A program made the position numbers and the translations under genes. A stretch of 64,000 bases of DNA from Thermoproteota archaeon. GTDB lineage: Archaea; Thermoproteota; Methanomethylicia; Methanomethylicales; Methanomethylicaceae. The stretch is from contig JAJHRG010000002.1 of NCBI GenBank assembly GCA_020832905.1, forward strand, positions 1 through 64,000, in the 5' to 3' direction. The notes below the pieces were generated by a model. That model saw nothing but the letters and a program-made list of their open reading frames with translations. It was not told where the DNA came from and did not search any database. This document shows, piece by piece, positions 17,619 to 26,096 of this stretch (position 1 is its first letter; every line of letters starts with the position of its first letter).

Positions 17619-18410
17619 TTAATGTACTGGTACTGCAGGACTCATAACTTGTATAATTGCTGGAATAAGTACTACTGTTCCTAAAATAGCAAATCCTAAT
17701 GCTAATATTGCAAGCTTTCTCATTACACTTGTTCCAACTTCTTCTATTTCTTTATATTTTGAAGTATAGTGTTTTACAACAAATCCCCATATGGTAAAGC
17801 ATATAGAAAGTCCATATCCAGAGATTACTGCAATAAATAAAGGAGCATCATGGAAGATAAAACAATATGGACATGGAACTGGACTTTCTGCAGTGAATAC
17901 AACTCTACAACATGGTACAACAACTGGACTTACTGTAAAATAAAAAGCTAAATCAAGAAAAACATCAATTATTATTAATGGTATAAAAGCAAGAAATAAT
18001 TTAGATAAAGATTTCATTAATGGTGCTCCTTTTACTCTTCTATTTATAAGATCTAAAACAAGCCAATTTCCATAGACTAATAAAACTATTAACTTAACTC
18101 CATTATCTATCCAAGACCAAGGTGCTCCAGCTTGATTTACTCCAAATTGACACATAGCACCAGGAATTAGTGGAATTAAGCTTTCATTTGTTGCCCAGAA
18201 AAGTACACTTGCAATAATTCTAACTATAAATAATACCCAAATGACTGTAGAAATAAGATAAAAAGATTTTTCTAATTCATATTTTTCTTCAAGTGATGCT
18301 TTTGATATTTTTTTAATTATAATATAAGCTTTTGGTCCAGTATATAGCATTAATACTACTCCAGAAAAACCAAGTATTATCATTATTGCAGTTAATGGAG
18401 TCCATATCAT
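17619..18410 (-). CDS. Cys-rich polytopic membrane protein
   Basis: 263 aa with about six or seven membrane helices. Conserved-looking outer segments hold cysteines: GAMCQFGVNQ near residue 85 and PCCRVVFTAESPVPCPYC near 175-192, plus a His in IFHDAPLF. These could bind a metal or form disulfides, as in DsbB/VKOR-like or copper-handling proteins, but no family is recognised. It lies 6 bp downstream of the NosL-like gene, so it probably works with it. Confidence 0.7.
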   Translation of the reverse strand: MIWTPLTAIMIILGFSGVVLMLYTGPKAYIIIKKISKASLEEKYELEKSFYLISTVIWVLFIVRIIASVLFWATNESLIPLIPGAMCQFGVNQAGAPWSWIDNGVKLIVLLVYGNWLVLDLINRRVKGAPLMKSLSKLFLAFIPLIIIDVFLDLAFYFTVSPVVVPCCRVVFTAESPVPCPYCFIFHDAPLFIAVISGYGLSICFTIWGFVVKHYTSKYKEIEEVGTSVMRKLAILALGFAILGTVVLIPAIIQVMSPAVPVH

Positions 18411-18416
18411 TTTATT

Positions 18417-19070
18417 TCACTTTGTAGTAGTAGGAGTAGGCTTTACTAATTTCTTATATGTAAATGCTCCTACTATAAGAATTACTATTCCAATTACAAT
18501 TATGCTTGTAATAAATGCCATAGATGGTGGTACATATGCTATTCCCTTAGCTTTTAATCTTGGAAGAGCTTGATCTATAGTTAATACCGGAGTACCAGCT
18601 GGTAATTGAGTTTTAAATACAGTTAATGGATTCTTATCATTATATCCATATTTTAATAGTAATTCTACTGAAGTATCATTAATTGCTATTCTATTACTAC
18701 TACAACTATTAGTAATTGCTGCTCCTAAGAGTATTTTTGTTGTAGGAGGATCAACACTTACAACAGTTCCATTTCTTATTTCTATAATAATTTTGGGAGC
18801 TGAAGTTCCATACCAACTATCTAATGCTTCTATATGAACATTAGGATGTGCTGCAACTACTCTTAACATACATCCTGGACAGCATACCCATACTCTTTGA
18901 TTTGTATTTACATCAATTACTTTAAAGTTTGCATCCATTTCTGGTGTTATAAGCATACCACAAGCTTCACATCTTGGAACTCCATAATATGTATAGTAAT
19001 AGTACACACCTATTCCTATTATTACTATAGCAACTACTGCAAATATAGCAAATATTAATTTTTCCTTCAT
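18417..19070 (-). CDS. NosL-like metal-binding membrane protein
   Basis: 217 aa. A signal-anchor helix is followed by CEACGMLI, the CxxCGM motif of NosL-type copper-binding proteins, then CCPGCMLRV, an LDSWYG segment and a C-terminal membrane helix (ITSIIVIGIVILIV). The TTG start in the track is four codons upstream; the ATG behind TTGGGG is preferred. NosL delivers copper to nitrous oxide reductase, but no nosZ lies here, so the partner enzyme is unknown. It is divergent from a small-protein/ABC-exporter operon, an arrangement recalling nosL-nosFY. Confidence 0.75.
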   Translation of the reverse strand: MKEKLIFAIFAVVAIVIIGIGVYYYYTYYGVPRCEACGMLITPEMDANFKVIDVNTNQRVWVCCPGCMLRVVAAHPNVHIEALDSWYGTSAPKIIIEIRNGTVVSVDPPTTKILLGAAITNSCSSNRIAINDTSVELLLKYGYNDKNPLTVFKTQLPAGTPVLTIDQALPRLKAKGIAYVPPSMAFITSIIVIGIVILIVGAFTYKKLVKPTPTTTK

Positions 19071-19192
19071 ATTTAACCCCAATTTAATTGATAAATCTTA
19101 AAAATATAAGAATAATGGAATTGACTTCTTCTAAAAAAAATTCTAAGAGCAATCCTTAAATAAAAAAGTAAAAATAAGAAAAATGAAAATAA

Positions 19193-19663
19193 ATGAAGAT
19201 AAATCTATCATTTATATTTATATTAATGTCTATAATATCAATATCTGGAATATTAGTAGTAGTTGGAGTTTTTCTTTATACTCATCCATATTTTAATCCT
19301 CTTTATAAACAACCATTACCAAAGGGTTGGATAGATGAAAGAACTTATGTTTCTAATAATTTTACAATAAAAAATGGAGAAACAATTAGAGATATTTTTC
19401 AATATACAGGAAGTGGAGGACAATCTATTATGATTCTTGGAGTTCAACCATTAGTTGTAGAGAAAAAAGGAAGTATATTTATAAAATTTAATGGAATACC
19501 ATTAGGTGAAAGTTATATTGAAACAACTTATGTAGTAAATACATCTATAGCTTCATGTTGTTTTGTTACATTAATTCAAGCAGGAGTAGATAATGTAATG
19601 GAAATAGAATCACATGGATTTGAAGGTTTATTAAGATATCTTATAATATTACCAACTAAATAA
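19193..19663 (+). CDS. Membrane-anchored extracytoplasmic protein
   Basis: 156 aa with an N-terminal hydrophobic helix (about 8-28) and an outer beta-rich domain ending in LLRYLIILPTK. A CC pair (SIASCCFV) recalls the CC pairs in the neighbouring membrane protein and in the 231-aa protein at 36.9 kb. First gene of a four-gene plus-strand unit with a small protein, an ABC permease and its ATPase. No family recognised; it may be the periplasmic-side partner of the exporter. Confidence 0.7.
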   Translation: MKINLSFIFILMSIISISGILVVVGVFLYTHPYFNPLYKQPLPKGWIDERTYVSNNFTIKNGETIRDIFQYTGSGGQSIMILGVQPLVVEKKGSIFIKFNGIPLGESYIETTYVVNTSIASCCFVTLIQAGVDNVMEIESHGFEGLLRYLIILPTK

Positions 19664-19672
19664 GTGATATTT

Positions 19673-20003
19673 ATGAAAAAATCAAGAATAATTCCAATAA
19701 TGAGTATAATCTTTACAGTGTTATTAATATTAATTACTATAATAAATCAAATACAATGGCAAAATCATGAATATTATTATGAATTAAGAAGAACAATTGG
19801 ATTACCAAGTATTGCTATTGGTACAAATTATGAAGGTACAAGAAATCCCTTACTTGATATATTTGTAAGAGCATTATATGATGTACCAGGAGGTCATGAT
19901 TATGTAGTTTCATCTAGTTTTATTGATACTCCATTAAAATTAAAAGATTTTTTTTGAAAAAATTCCAGGATTTAATATAACTGTAATGAGGGAAGGAAAA
20001 TGA
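19673..20003 (+). pseudogene. Small membrane-anchored protein frameshifted at a T8 run
   Basis: The annotated frame (ATG at 19673 behind AAGTGAT; the GTG at 19664 belongs to the ribosome binding site) ends at TGA 19955-19957 inside a T8 run (19948-19955), giving 94 aa. Dropping one T lets the frame go on through EKIPGFNITVMREGK and stop at TGA 20001-20003, which overlaps the permease ATG as ATGA, like the other genes of this operon. The protein has an N-terminal helix and a small outer domain. The shift may be a sequencing error, a real mutation, or slippage. Confidence 0.6.
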
Positions 20004-21178
20004 TAAAAAAACAAAAAAATATCATAAGTTATGCTTTTGATTGTATTTTAAGATATAAAATGAGAACAATGGTAATATTAATTACTTTTCTAATAGCTAC
20101 TACAATGATTTCATCAGTTTTATTTGTAAAAGATGGATTAGAAAAAGAAGCTGAAATAAGCATAGAAGCTGCTCCAGATTTAACTATTCAATTTTTAAGA
20201 GGAGGAAGACTTGAACCTATTCCTATTTCATATATAAATGAAATATCAAAAATAGAAGGTGTTGAAAAAGTTGTACCAAGAATATGGGGATATGTAGGAA
20301 TTTCAAATTATGTATTTACAATTATTGGAATTGATACTTCTAATATTTCTCCATTAGAAAATTTTGGATTAGAAAGTGGTCGTTTTATTAAAGAAGGAGA
20401 TAGAGGAAAAATAGTTGTAGGAAAATTACTTGCTAATTTATTGAATTTAAAAGTTGGAGATAATGTAATATTTTTAAATGAAGCAATACAAGCGAAGAAA
20501 TATCAAGTAATAGGAATTTTTTCTGATCAAACATCAATATATACTGCAGATATGATTATTATGTCAATTGAAGATGCAAGAGATTTCTTTAATATACCTA
20601 ATGGATATGTAAGTGATCTTTGTGTTTATATAAATCCAAGATATAGACCATCAGATATTGCAGTAAAAATGTCAACAATTCCAAATTTAAGAGTATTAGA
20701 TAAAGACTTATTATTAAGAGGTTATAAAGTAGCTTATGCAAGTAGAGGAGGAATATTTGTTACTTTATGGTCAATTATTTTAGTTGCAGTTACATTAATA
20801 TCATTAAGTCAAATGATAGTTGTTGGACAACAATCAAGATTTGAAGTAGGATTACTTAAATCCTTTGGATTTTCAACATTAGATATAATTGAAGTAAGAT
20901 TAATAGAAAGTCTTGTAATTGGATTTTTTGCATCTTCATTAGGTATGATATTAGGATATATTTATTCATTATATCTTGGAGCACCAGGATTAATAGATAT
21001 ATTATTAGGATGGTATTTCTTACCAAGAGAATTTAAAATACCTGTATTTATAAATTGGACAACAGTTTTCTCTATATATTCAGTAACAATATTTCCATTA
21101 TTAATAGCAACAGTTGTACCTGCATGGCTTAATGCAATAACAGATCCTGATATTGCTATGAGGAGAGGAATTGCATGA
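20000..21178 (+). CDS. ABC transporter permease, MacB/FtsX family
   Basis: 392 aa. The topology is that of MacB/LolC permeases: one N-terminal helix (about 20-40), a large extracytoplasmic domain (about 50-250) and three C-terminal helices with the FtsX-type SLSQMIVVGQQSRFEVGLLKSFG loop. ATGATA start overlaps the restored stop of the preceding gene, and the end overlaps the ATPase by 4 bp. MacB-type systems do mechanical work on outer substrates instead of classical transport, so this one may release or extract a surface component together with the small anchored proteins upstream. Confidence 0.88.
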   Translation: MIKKQKNIISYAFDCILRYKMRTMVILITFLIATTMISSVLFVKDGLEKEAEISIEAAPDLTIQFLRGGRLEPIPISYINEISKIEGVEKVVPRIWGYVGISNYVFTIIGIDTSNISPLENFGLESGRFIKEGDRGKIVVGKLLANLLNLKVGDNVIFLNEAIQAKKYQVIGIFSDQTSIYTADMIIMSIEDARDFFNIPNGYVSDLCVYINPRYRPSDIAVKMSTIPNLRVLDKDLLLRGYKVAYASRGGIFVTLWSIILVAVTLISLSQMIVVGQQSRFEVGLLKSFGFSTLDIIEVRLIESLVIGFFASSLGMILGYIYSLYLGAPGLIDILLGWYFLPREFKIPVFINWTTVFSIYSVTIFPLLIATVVPAWLNAITDPDIAMRRGIA

Positions 21179-21840
21179 TTGAATTAAGGAATATAACTAA
21201 AATATATAATAAAGGAAAACCAAATGAAGTTATTGCTTTAAAAGATATAAATATGAAAATAGAAGAAGGAAAAATTACTGTTATTACTGGACCATCTGGA
21301 TGTGGAAAAACTACACTTTTAAGTATTATAGGATTAATATTAACTCCAACATATGGTGATGTAATATATAATGGAGAAAATGTTACAAAATATTCTGATT
21401 ATTGGAAAACAAAATTTAGAAGAGAAAATATTGGATTTATATTTCAACATATAAACTTACTACCAGGATATAATGCATTAGAAAATATTTTACTTCCACT
21501 TTATTCTATGGATTTAAATCCTATGGATTATATAGATAAAGCTATGGAATTATTATCAAGATTAAAAGTTCTAGAAAGAGCAAAACATAAAGTAGAACAA
21601 TTATCAGGTGGAGAACAACAAAGAATTGCATTTGTAAGAGCATTAATTAAAGATCCAAAATATATACTTGCTGATGAGCCTACAGTATTTGTTGATGAAG
21701 AAACATCTCATATAATTCATAATATAATGGAAGATTTAAGAGATAAAGGAAAAACAATTATTATATCTACACATGATCCTGAATTAATAAAAATAGCTGA
21801 TAAAGTCTATAGACTTTATAATGGAAGATTAATTACTTAA
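21175..21840 (+). CDS. ABC transporter ATP-binding protein, LolD/MacB type
   Basis: 221 aa, single nucleotide-binding domain. Walker A GPSGCGKTT (about 39-47), Q-loop FQHINLLPGYNALEN, signature LSGGEQQR, Walker B YILADEPT and H-loop STHD are all present. The Leu-Pro-Asn-like Q-loop follow-up is typical of the LolD/MacB subgroup. It overlaps the permease by 4 bp and ends 12 bp into the convergent topoisomerase gene. Confidence 0.93.
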   Translation: MIELRNITKIYNKGKPNEVIALKDINMKIEEGKITVITGPSGCGKTTLLSIIGLILTPTYGDVIYNGENVTKYSDYWKTKFRRENIGFIFQHINLLPGYNALENILLPLYSMDLNPMDYIDKAMELLSRLKVLERAKHKVEQLSGGEQQRIAFVRALIKDPKYILADEPTVFVDEETSHIIHNIMEDLRDKGKTIIISTHDPELIKIADKVYRLYNGRLIT

Positions 21841-23490
21841 TTTTAATTTTTCTAATAGTTTTTCATAAAGATCTTCATAAATTTTTAATGCTTGAGATAA
21901 AGCTTCATCTACATTTAAAGAATTAGATTCAACTTCATTCATTAATTTCTCAACATAACGTCTAGTTTCAGGTGTTACTAATCTTTCATCTACACTTATT
22001 AATAAGTTAATTAATTGTTCTCCTATTTCACTTAAGTAAAATCTTTTTCCTTTTTTAAAACTATATCCTCTTTCAACTATTAAATTTGGATAATCTGCTC
22101 TTGTTGCATCTGTTCCTATGGAGTTTTCTTCTAGTAATTTTAATAATTCAGATTCTGTAAGTCTAGATGGTGGTTTTGTTTCTTTTTCTTCAATTTTTAC
22201 ACTTACTACTGATAGTTTATAACCTGGATATAATTGTGGTACATATGTTAATCTTTTTGGTTCAAAATATGGAAAAATATCAAAAAATCCTCTATCAATA
22301 AAGTATTTTCCTGTAGCAGTTAATAATATTCCATTTACATCAATAGTAATTCTCCATCTATTTAATTTTGCATTTCTACCTACAACATTTGCTAAATATC
22401 TTCTTGCTATATACTCCCATATTTTACCTTTTATATCACTTAAATAATAATATCCTGTTGGATATATAGGTGGATGTGCTCCATCATTTTTCTTACCACT
22501 AACTGGATTATAATTCTTCATATCAATATATTTACCAAGAGGAGTTCTTGATAAAGCTTTAAGTATTTCTCTATGATCAATTCCAATCCACATATTTGTT
22601 TCAGTTCTTGGATAACTTATAAAACCATTAGCATAAAGTTCTTCTGCAATTTTCATTATTTTTGTACCACTAATATCAAATATTTTACTAACTTCTTGAA
22701 GCATAGAATCAGTATCAGTAGGTAAAGGCTTATTGATTATTTCTTCAGTTAATTCAAATTCTTTTATAGTTAAATAATTACATTTTTTAATTGTATAGTA
22801 TATTTCTTGTGCTTTTAATTTATCCTTAATAACATCAGTAGATAGTTTTATTTTTTCTCCATTTATATTAACAATAGCAGAAATAGTCCAATATTTTTCT
22901 GGTTTAAAGTTTCTTATTTCTAATTCTCTTTTATATACAAACCATAATGTTGGTGCTTGACATGATCCCCAAGAAACTAATTTACTATTAAATCTTCCAG
23001 ATAATGTTAATAATCTTGTATAAGCTGCACCTGTAATAAGATCAAATTTATGTCTAAATAATGCTTTCCATACCCAATTCCATTTTAAATCATATTCTAA
23101 TTTCTTCCATGCATTTATAATTTCAGATGATGTAACACTATTAAATCTCATTCTTCTATAATCAATATAACCTCTTACTTTTTTAGAAGTTAATAAAACC
23201 TCATAGCCTATTAATTCTCCTTCAGGATCATTATCTGTTGCAATTACTATTGTACTATTACTATTCTTAATTTTATTTTCTAGTAAATAGTAAGTTTCTT
23301 TATCTCTTATTTTCCAAATAATTGGAGCTTTAAATAAGTCTTTTGGATTTACTTTTCTCCATATATTATATTCATCTGAAAAATCTAATTCTAAAAAATG
23401 TCCTTTTAAAGCAACTACATTTGATATACCTATGATATTTTTAATTTTAATTGCAACAGAAGGTTTTTCAGTTACAATTAAATAATCCAT
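21829..23490 (-). CDS. DNA topoisomerase IA (TopoIII-like), no zinc-finger tail
   Basis: 553 aa. The Toprim domain is at the start (VTEKPSVA with the catalytic Glu, and ATDNDPEGE with the DxD pair), and the nucleophilic Tyr sits in FISYPRTET near residue 267. The helical gate domains follow to ELLKLLEENSIGTDATRA, LIVERGY and the C-terminal TRRYVEKLMNEVE. The protein stops there: no C-terminal Cys-rich zinc fingers are seen, which many archaeal TopoIII enzymes carry. It probably relaxes or decatenates single-stranded regions during replication and repair. ATG behind AGGTGA. Confidence 0.92.
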   Translation of the reverse strand: MDYLIVTEKPSVAIKIKNIIGISNVVALKGHFLELDFSDEYNIWRKVNPKDLFKAPIIWKIRDKETYYLLENKIKNSNSTIVIATDNDPEGELIGYEVLLTSKKVRGYIDYRRMRFNSVTSSEIINAWKKLEYDLKWNWVWKALFRHKFDLITGAAYTRLLTLSGRFNSKLVSWGSCQAPTLWFVYKRELEIRNFKPEKYWTISAIVNINGEKIKLSTDVIKDKLKAQEIYYTIKKCNYLTIKEFELTEEIINKPLPTDTDSMLQEVSKIFDISGTKIMKIAEELYANGFISYPRTETNMWIGIDHREILKALSRTPLGKYIDMKNYNPVSGKKNDGAHPPIYPTGYYYLSDIKGKIWEYIARRYLANVVGRNAKLNRWRITIDVNGILLTATGKYFIDRGFFDIFPYFEPKRLTYVPQLYPGYKLSVVSVKIEEKETKPPSRLTESELLKLLEENSIGTDATRADYPNLIVERGYSFKKGKRFYLSEIGEQLINLLISVDERLVTPETRRYVEKLMNEVESNSLNVDEALSQALKIYEDLYEKLLEKLKLSN

Positions 23491-23501
23491 AGTTCACCTA
23501 A

Positions 23502-24896
23502 TTACTTATCTAGTTCAAAAGCTTTATGAATTGCTTCAACTGCTTTTTTCATATCTTTTTCTTCTACTACAAATGAAATATTAAGTTCTGATGATCCTTG
23601 TGCTATCATAAGTATATTAACTCCTGCTTCAGCTACTGCAGTAAATGCTTTAGCAGCTATACCCTTTACACCTCTCATTCCTTCACCAACTATAGCAATT
23701 ACAGCAACATCAGGAATAGCATATATATCTCTAATCATCTCTCCATTTTTAAATTCAAGCTTAAGTGCTTTAAGTGCTTTTTCTAAATCTGATTTACTTA
23801 CTACCATGGAAATATTTGCCTGAGAAGAACTTTGTGATATCATAATTACATTTATATTATTTGATGCAAGTGTAGAAAATACTCTTGCTACAACACTAGG
23901 AACACCTATCATTCCAGCTCCTCCAGTATGAATAATACTAACATCTTTTATAGCAGTAACAGCTTTTACTTTCTTACTTGTATCAGGTTTTTCTCTTATT
24001 ATAGTACCAGGATTTGATGGATTAAATGCATTTTTAATTATTATAGGTATTCTCTTATCTTGAACTGCTGTAACTGTTAATGGATGAAGAACTTTAGCAC
24101 CAAAATATGCCATTTCCATTACTTCAGCATATGAAAGAATAGGAATTGTTTTTGCATTAGGTACTAATTTAGGATCTGCAGTCATTATTCCATCAACATC
24201 CTTCCAAAGCCAAACTTCATCAGCATCTAATGCAGCTGCTAATATTGTAGCAGTATAATCAGATCCTCCTCTTCCTAATGTTGTAATAACACCATTACTA
24301 TCTTGTGCAATAAATCCTGTTACTACAGGTACTATACCTGCTTTAATAATTGGAAGTAATTTTTCTCTTACCATAATTTCTGTTATATTCATTAATGGTC
24401 TTGCATTACCATAATTACTATCAGTTATAATTCCTGCTTCACCACCAGTTAAATCAATTGCTTTTATTCCTTTTGAAATAAGTGCACCTCTCATAAGTGG
24501 AGCAGAAAGTCTTTCTCCAAAGGATTGAATTAAATCCTTTGATCTTGGAGTTAATTCTCTTAAAAGAAAAACACCTGTTAAACATTGATCTAATAAATTT
24601 ATTGTAGATCTTATTTTTTGTTCTATTTCATTAAGTATTTCTCCACTACAAATTTTTCTTGCAGTATCAATATGACGTTTTTCAAGTTCATCAATTTTAC
24701 TTCTAACTTTTTCTATTTCTCCAATTTTTGCACATTCAGCCATGTAAATAAGTTCATCAGTTACATTTGACATTGCTGATACAACAACTATAACTTCATC
24801 ACCTTTTTTTACTCTATCTACAACAAGATTTGAAGAATGATCTATTCTTTCAGCACCATCCATGAGATTTCCGCCAAATTTCATTACAATTCTCAT
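23502..24896 (-). CDS. lysC: Aspartate kinase
   Basis: About 464 aa from the M-R-I-V start; an ATG three codons upstream and another four codons downstream are possible. The kinase begins KFGGNL (KFGGxS is usual), with the SFGERLSAP and GRGGSDYTA blocks of the amino acid kinase fold and WKDVDGIMTADP. Two ACT domains close the protein (about residues 320-465, MISQSSSQANISMVV and MIAQGSSELNISFVV), so feedback control by lysine or threonine is likely. It is followed upstream by asd, 12 bp apart: the first two steps of the aspartate-family pathway. Confidence 0.93.
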   Translation of the reverse strand: MRIVMKFGGNLMDGAERIDHSSNLVVDRVKKGDEVIVVVSAMSNVTDELIYMAECAKIGEIEKVRSKIDELEKRHIDTARKICSGEILNEIEQKIRSTINLLDQCLTGVFLLRELTPRSKDLIQSFGERLSAPLMRGALISKGIKAIDLTGGEAGIITDSNYGNARPLMNITEIMVREKLLPIIKAGIVPVVTGFIAQDSNGVITTLGRGGSDYTATILAAALDADEVWLWKDVDGIMTADPKLVPNAKTIPILSYAEVMEMAYFGAKVLHPLTVTAVQDKRIPIIIKNAFNPSNPGTIIREKPDTSKKVKAVTAIKDVSIIHTGGAGMIGVPSVVARVFSTLASNNINVIMISQSSSQANISMVVSKSDLEKALKALKLEFKNGEMIRDIYAIPDVAVIAIVGEGMRGVKGIAAKAFTAVAEAGVNILMIAQGSSELNISFVVEEKDMKKAVEAIHKAFELDK

Positions 24897-24917
24897 AATA
24901 TTCATCTCTTGATTATT

Positions 24918-25988
24918 TTATATTATATTTTTTGCTTTTAAAAGTTCAGCAATTAAAATTGCATTACCTGCAGCTCCTCTAATAGTATTATGACTAAGAA
25001 GAATATATTTAATTCCATTATCTAATGCGAATTCTTCTCTTATTCTTCCAACAACAATAGCCATTCCTTTTGCTCTTTCAGGTTCTCCAGCAAGTCTATC
25101 AAGTCTTGGTTGAGGTCTATCAGGTTCTTCTCTTACAATTATTGGTTGTAATGGTGCAGTTGGTAATGAAAGTAATTGTGGTTCTCCTTTAAATTTCTTC
25201 ATACAATATTTTATATCATCAGGTGTTGCTTTTTTAATAGTTTCAAGAAAAACTACTTCAGTATGACCATCTAAAACACATACTCTATGACAACTTGCTC
25301 CTATTTTAATATTAGCAAATTTAAAACCATTTTCATATTTTCCTAATATTTTAAGTATTTCTTTTGATACTTTTTCTTCTTCATTTTTTATATAAGGTAT
25401 TAAGTTATCTAGTATTGCCATAGATGGTACTCCAAAATATCCTGCACCTGATAAAGCTTGCATTGTTGATACTAAAACTCTTTTTATACCAAATTCATCA
25501 TATATTGGCTTTAAAGAAATTGCAAGACCAATTGCAGTACAATTAGGTCCTGTTATAATTACTCCTTTTCTCTTCTTTTTTTGTTCTTCAATTGCAATAA
25601 TATGATCACTATTTACTTCAGGAATAATTAATGGTACATCAGGATCCATTCTATGTGCACTAGTATCTGAAACTACTGTAAATCCAGCTTCAGCCATTTT
25701 TAATTCAATATCATATGCTACTTCTGAAGGAAGTGCTGAAAATACAACTTCTACACCTTCTTTTTTCATTTCTTCAACTTCAGCAGGTACAATAATAATA
25801 TCTTTAACATTTTCAGGAATTTCATCTTCAATAATCCATTTTACAGTTTCTCCATATTTTTTTCCTACAGAAGAACTTGATGCTGAAAGTACTGAAATTT
25901 CAAACCAAGGATGATTACTTAGTAGTTTTACATATCTTTGCCCTACCATTCCTGTAGCACCAAGTATTGCTACTTTTATTTTATCCAA
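24918..25988 (-). CDS. asd: Aspartate-semialdehyde dehydrogenase
   Basis: 356 aa, archaeal/fungal type. Rossmann motif [12 protein letters not shown] at the N-terminus, active-site Cys in [10 protein letters not shown] (near 150), and [15 protein letters not shown] in the substrate half. It reduces aspartyl phosphate to the semialdehyde. TTG start, supported by GGTGAT 6 nt upstream; no in-frame ATG is available there. It lies directly upstream of aspartate kinase on the minus strand, so the pair is an operon for Thr/Met/Lys-family synthesis. Confidence 0.95.
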   Translation of the reverse strand: MDKIKVAILGATGMVGQRYVKLLSNHPWFEISVLSASSSSVGKKYGETVKWIIEDEIPENVKDIIIVPAEVEEMKKEGVEVVFSALPSEVAYDIELKMAEAGFTVVSDTSAHRMDPDVPLIIPEVNSDHIIAIEEQKKKRKGVIITGPNCTAIGLAISLKPIYDEFGIKRVLVSTMQALSGAGYFGVPSMAILDNLIPYIKNEEEKVSKEILKILGKYENGFKFANIKIGASCHRVCVLDGHTEVVFLETIKKATPDDIKYCMKKFKGEPQLLSLPTAPLQPIIVREEPDRPQPRLDRLAGEPERAKGMAIVVGRIREEFALDNGIKYILLSHNTIRGAAGNAILIAELLKAKNII

Positions 25989-26096
25989 TTTATATCACCA
26001 TGTAATAATGATAGTATATTTTCTAAAAATTTAAACTTTATTTAAAAAATATTTTAATATTTGAAAATAAAATATTGAAGTTTTAAGGTGTAATGA

